Assembly (NCBI RefSeq): GCF_002115785.1
Contig: NZ_JFJY01000002.1
Location: 434,001-498,000, forward strand
Direction: 5' to 3'
Length of the DNA: 64,000 nucleotides
Source of the DNA: Thalassospira sp. MCCC 1A03138
GTDB lineage: Bacteria; Pseudomonadota; Alphaproteobacteria; Rhodospirillales; Thalassospiraceae
Every line of letters begins with the position of its first letter. Within the stretch, counting starts at the first letter, position 1. Positions 61,048 through 64,000 of this stretch are shown one piece after another. Both the position numbers and the translations under genes were made by a program. The notes under the pieces were generated by a model. That model ran no database searches, was not told the DNA's origin, and saw only the letters and a program-made list of their open reading frames with translations.

Positions 61048-63174
61048 ATGTTTAATGTCGTCCGCAAGGAAATGCAGTGGGGCAATGCCAAGCTGGTTCT
61101 CGAAACCGGCAAGGTCGCGCGCCAGGCCGATGGTGCCGTCATGGTTACCTATGGCGAGACCGTTGTGCTTTGTACCGCTGTTGGCGCGAAATCGCCGCGC
61201 CCGGATATCGACTTTTTCCCGCTGACCGTGAACTACCAGGAAAAGGCATTCGCTGCCGGTAAGATCCCGGGTGGTTTCTTCAAGCGTGAAGGCCGTCCTT
61301 CGGAAAAGGAAACCCTGGTTTCGCGTCTGATCGACCGTCCGATCCGTCCGCTGTTCCACCCGCTGTATCGCAACGAAACCCAGATCGTTTGTACCGTTCT
61401 GTCCCATGACATGGAAAATGATCCGGACGTAGTTGCGATGATCGGTGCGTCTGCGGCGCTGACCATTTCCGGTCTGCCGTTCCTCGGCCCGATCGGTGCT
61501 GCGCGCGTCGGTTACAAAGATGGCGAATATATCCTGAACCCGGCAACCGAGTCGGTTAAGGAAAGCGACCTTGATCTGGTTGTTGCCGGTACCCGTGACG
61601 GTGTGATGATGGTTGAGTCCGAAGCCAGCGAGCTTTCGGAAGAAATCATGCTTGGCGCCGTTAAATTCGGTCACGAGCAGTTCCAGTCGGTTCTTGATCT
61701 GATCATTTCGCTGGCCGAAGACGCCGCGAAAGAACCGCGCGACATCGCAGAACTGCCGGAAGGCTATGATGCACTGGTCGAAAAAGTTGCTGCCCTTGGC
61801 ACCGATGGCCTGACCAAAGCATACAGCCATGTCGTCAAGCAGGAGCGTTCGGCTGCTGTTTCCGACGCCAAAGCTGCCATTGCCGAGAAACTGGCTGAAG
61901 AAGAAGTCGCCGATGCCCTGAAAGGCAAGGTTTCGTCGATCATCAAGGATCTGGAAAAAGACATCGTCCGCGGTGCGATCCTGAAGACCGGCAAACGTAT
62001 CGATGGCCGTACCGGTGCCGACGTTCGCCCGATCCTTGGCGAAGTTTCAGTTCTGCCGCGCGCGCACGGTTCCGCGATCTTTACCCGTGGTGAAACCCAG
62101 GCACTTGCCGTTGCCACCCTTGGCACCGGTCAGGATGAACAGATCGTTGACGCGCTGGACGGTGAATACCGTGAAAACTTCATGCTGCACTACAACTTCC
62201 CGCCCTACTCGGTTGGTGAAGCTGGCCGTATGGGTTCGCCGGGCCGTCGTGAAATCGGTCACGGTAAACTGGCATGGCGTGCCCTGCACCCGCTAATGCC
62301 GGGCAAGGATGCGTTCCCTTACACCATCCGTATCGTTTCCGAAGTCACCGAATCGAACGGTTCGTCCTCGATGGCGACTGTTTGCGCAACCTCGCTTGCA
62401 ATGATGGATGCCGGTGTTCCGCTGGCACGTCCGGTTGCCGGTATTGCCATGGGTCTGATCAAGGAAGGCGATGATTTTGCCGTTCTGTCCGACATCATGG
62501 GTGATGAAGATCACCTTGGCGATATGGACTTCAAGGTTGCCGGTACCGAAAACGGTATCACCTCGCTTCAGATGGATATCAAGATCACCTCGGTGACCCC
62601 GGATATCATGCAGATCGCGCTGGGCCAGGCCCGTGACGGCCGTCTGCACATCCTTGGCGAAATGTCCAAGGCGCTTCCGGAAGCACGTGGTGAAGTTTCG
62701 GGCAATGCACCGACCATCACCCAGTTCTCGATCCCGCGTGACAAAATCCGTGACGTTATCGGGTCGGGCGGCAAGGTCATTCGTGAAATCTGCGAAGAAA
62801 CCGGTGCGAAGGTCGATATCGAAGACGATGGCTCGATCACTGTTGCACATACCGACGGTGCAAAAGGCAAACAGGCTGTCGATTGGATCAAATCAATCGT
62901 TGCGGAACCTGAATTGAACCATATCTATGATGGTAAGGTTGTTAAGGCTGTCGACTTTGGCGCATTCGTCAATTTCTTTGGCGCGCGCGACGGTCTGGTC
63001 CATATCTCCGAACTGGCGCAGGAACGCGTCAAACAGGTTTCGGATATCGTCAAGGAAGGCGATGCGGTCAAGGTCAAGGTCATTGGATTTGATGATCGCG
63101 GCAAGATCAAATTGTCGATGAAACGCGTTGACCAGGAAACCGGTGCCGATCTCGAAGCCGGCGACGCTGAATAA
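61048..63174 (+). CDS. pnp: Polyribonucleotide nucleotidyltransferase (PNPase)
   Basis: Phosphorolytic 3'-5' exoribonuclease and degradosome core. 708 residues: two RNase PH domains (about 1-230 and 310-540; [46 protein letters not shown]), an alpha-helical linker, the KH domain (about 555-615, [19 protein letters not shown]) and the S1 domain (about 625-695, [27 protein letters not shown]). Preceded by a structured leader and closed by a terminator. Confidence 0.98.
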   Translation: MFNVVRKEMQWGNAKLVLETGKVARQADGAVMVTYGETVVLCTAVGAKSPRPDIDFFPLTVNYQEKAFAAGKIPGGFFKREGRPSEKETLVSRLIDRPIRPLFHPLYRNETQIVCTVLSHDMENDPDVVAMIGASAALTISGLPFLGPIGAARVGYKDGEYILNPATESVKESDLDLVVAGTRDGVMMVESEASELSEEIMLGAVKFGHEQFQSVLDLIISLAEDAAKEPRDIAELPEGYDALVEKVAALGTDGLTKAYSHVVKQERSAAVSDAKAAIAEKLAEEEVADALKGKVSSIIKDLEKDIVRGAILKTGKRIDGRTGADVRPILGEVSVLPRAHGSAIFTRGETQALAVATLGTGQDEQIVDALDGEYRENFMLHYNFPPYSVGEAGRMGSPGRREIGHGKLAWRALHPLMPGKDAFPYTIRIVSEVTESNGSSSMATVCATSLAMMDAGVPLARPVAGIAMGLIKEGDDFAVLSDIMGDEDHLGDMDFKVAGTENGITSLQMDIKITSVTPDIMQIALGQARDGRLHILGEMSKALPEARGEVSGNAPTITQFSIPRDKIRDVIGSGGKVIREICEETGAKVDIEDDGSITVAHTDGAKGKQAVDWIKSIVAEPELNHIYDGKVVKAVDFGAFVNFFGARDGLVHISELAQERVKQVSDIVKEGDAVKVKVIGFDDRGKIKLSMKRVDQETGADLEAGDAE

Positions 63175-63187
63175 TCCGATCTGATAG

Positions 63188-63224
63188 ACCGGACGGCGAT
63201 AACAACAACACGCCGTCCGGTTTT
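63188..63224 (+). terminator. Rho-independent terminator after pnp
   Basis: ACCGGACGGCG and CGCCGTCCGGT form a perfect 11-bp stem with a 12-nt loop, followed by Ts, 14 bp past the pnp stop. Confidence 0.92.
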
Positions 63225-63280
63225 CCAAATGCGATGCCGGGGCATCGCTGGCGATGAAAAGCCGAATGGGAGAGACGAAT

Positions 63281-64000
63281 TTGAAAGCCCTTAAACCGCT
63301 CGTCATGTCGGGAAAAGAGGTCTTGCCACTGATTGAAGGTGGTAAAGGTATCGCTGTTTCGACGGGTAAAAGTTCCGGCGCGTGGGCAGCTGCTGGTGGC
63401 ATCGGGACGTTTTCCGCCGTCAATGCCGATTCTTATGACGAAAATGGCAATCTGGTTCCGGTCGAATATGCCGGAAAAACCCGCGGTGAGCGCCATCAGG
63501 AACTGATCGCCTATGGCATCCGCGGCGGTATCGCCCAGGCACAGATCGCACATGAAATGCGCGGCGGTGAAGGTCGCCTGCATATGAACGTTCTGTGGGA
63601 AATGGGCGGTGCGGAAGAAATTCTGCGCGGCGTGCTTGAGGGCACCAAGGGGCTTGTCCATGGGGTGACCTGTGGCGCGGGCATGCCTTACAAGGTATCG
63701 CAGATCGCAGCCCAGTATGGCGTGCATTATTACCCGATCGTATCTTCTGCGCGTGCGTTCCGTGCCTTGTGGCTGCGTTCGTACAAAAACACCCCAGAAT
63801 GGCTTGGTGGTGTGGTCTATGAAGATCCGTGGCGCGCTGGCGGTCACAACGGTCTTTCGAATTCCGAAGACCCGCTGGTGCCCGAAGATCCGTTCCCGCG
63901 TGTTGCAGCCCTTCGCGAATACATGAATTCGGTTGGCCTGAATGAAGTTCCGATCATTATGGCGGGTGGCGTCTGGTTCCTGCGTGACTACGAAGACTGG
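63281..64000 (+). CDS. Nitronate monooxygenase family (FMN-dependent) protein, partial
   Basis: The first 240 codons of a TIM-barrel flavoprotein of the nitronate monooxygenase/2-nitropropane dioxygenase superfamily; the 3' part is beyond the right edge. PLIEGGKGIAVSTGKSSGAWAA (split here as the N-terminal strand-loop, about residues 16-37), VHGVTCGAGMPYKVSQIA and PIIMAGGVWFL are visible. The TTG at 63281 has GGGAGAG 6 nt upstream; in-frame ATGs at 63254 and 63266 are alternatives. It belongs to a longer subgroup than the classical enzymes, so the substrate is uncertain. Confidence 0.82.
   Translation, partial: MKALKPLVMSGKEVLPLIEGGKGIAVSTGKSSGAWAAAGGIGTFSAVNADSYDENGNLVPVEYAGKTRGERHQELIAYGIRGGIAQAQIAHEMRGGEGRLHMNVLWEMGGAEEILRGVLEGTKGLVHGVTCGAGMPYKVSQIAAQYGVHYYPIVSSARAFRALWLRSYKNTPEWLGGVVYEDPWRAGGHNGLSNSEDPLVPEDPFPRVAALREYMNSVGLNEVPIIMAGGVWFLRDYEDW

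Noticed and set aside
61006-61830. A 274-codon frame opposite pnp
   Set aside because: Antisense to PNPase; no recognisable domain.
63107-63847. A 246-codon minus-strand frame at the right end
   Set aside because: The plus strand encodes a recognisable nitronate monooxygenase-family protein over the same interval.
1-64000. CRISPR arrays, tRNA or rRNA genes
   Set aside because: No regularly spaced repeats and no cloverleaf or rRNA-like sequence was recognised on reading the intergenic regions; a tRNAscan run could still find something missed.

Overview
The window looks like a chromosomal segment of an alphaproteobacterium. The gene order tsaB-rimI ... fur ... miaB-phoH-ybeY-corC-lnt-xre-metK-trmB and rimP-nusA-ylxR-infB-rbfA-truB-rpsO-pnp is the alphaproteobacterial arrangement, and codon use, ornithine-lipid genes and protein character suggest Rhodospirillales, most likely a marine Thalassospira-like species (inference from recalled protein resemblance, not a search). 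No rRNA, tRNA, IS element, prophage or CRISPR array was recognised.

Layout. 1-3.5 kb: an SDR oxidoreductase (cut by the left edge) divergent from a LysR regulator, then a GhrA-type reductase, a VOC protein and a DUF6314 protein. 3.5-8.1 kb, minus strand: a histidine operon in the order hisB, DUF2628 membrane protein, hisH, GNAT, hisA, hisF, hisE, HIT protein. 8.2-16.4 kb: adenine deaminase, hslVU, a GNAT enzyme, a PhoR-like kinase without a partner but with a PHO-box-like promoter, a RutE-like nitroreductase and an exported polysaccharide deacetylase. 16.5-21.4 kb: coaBC-dut, then a sulfur group consisting of an Rrf2 regulator, cysK, a MoeB/ThiF E1-like enzyme and a DsrE-like protein. 21.4-30.6 kb: LysE exporter, LysR, MgtC, then a sugar locus in which a LacI regulator and GH1 beta-glucosidase diverge from a CUT1 ABC transporter, with matching inverted operators on both sides of the divergent promoter region. 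30.6-44 kb: ddpX, tsaB-rimI, a TusA-like protein, fur, olsB-olsA, and the miaB to trmB housekeeping run. metK has a well-formed SAM-II-like riboswitch in its leader.

44.1-53.6 kb is the accessory part of most interest: a complete haem-scavenging locus (hasI ECF sigma factor, hasS FecR-like anti-sigma, hasR TonB-dependent receptor with a signalling domain, hasA haemophore, hasD/hasE type I secretion proteins, hemO haem oxygenase). It sits between trmB and rimP, which I recall as neighbours in many alphaproteobacteria. The haemophore is unusual: a HasA domain with likely haem ligands His36/Tyr79 is followed by three RTX nonapeptides and an RTX-type secretion tail. Three Fur-box-like sequences precede hasI, hasR and hasA. 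No hasB/tonB gene is present.

The proposed working of that system is: Fur derepression under iron limitation turns on HasI/HasS; the haemophore is exported by HasD/HasE with an outer-membrane TolC encoded elsewhere; haem is delivered to HasR, which signals through its STN domain to HasS/HasI and imports haem; HemO opens the ring to release iron. 53.6-63.2 kb returns to translation and RNA-decay genes (rimP to pnp) with a promoter and attenuator-like hairpin before rimP and a long hairpin in the pnp leader. The window ends inside a nitronate monooxygenase-family gene.
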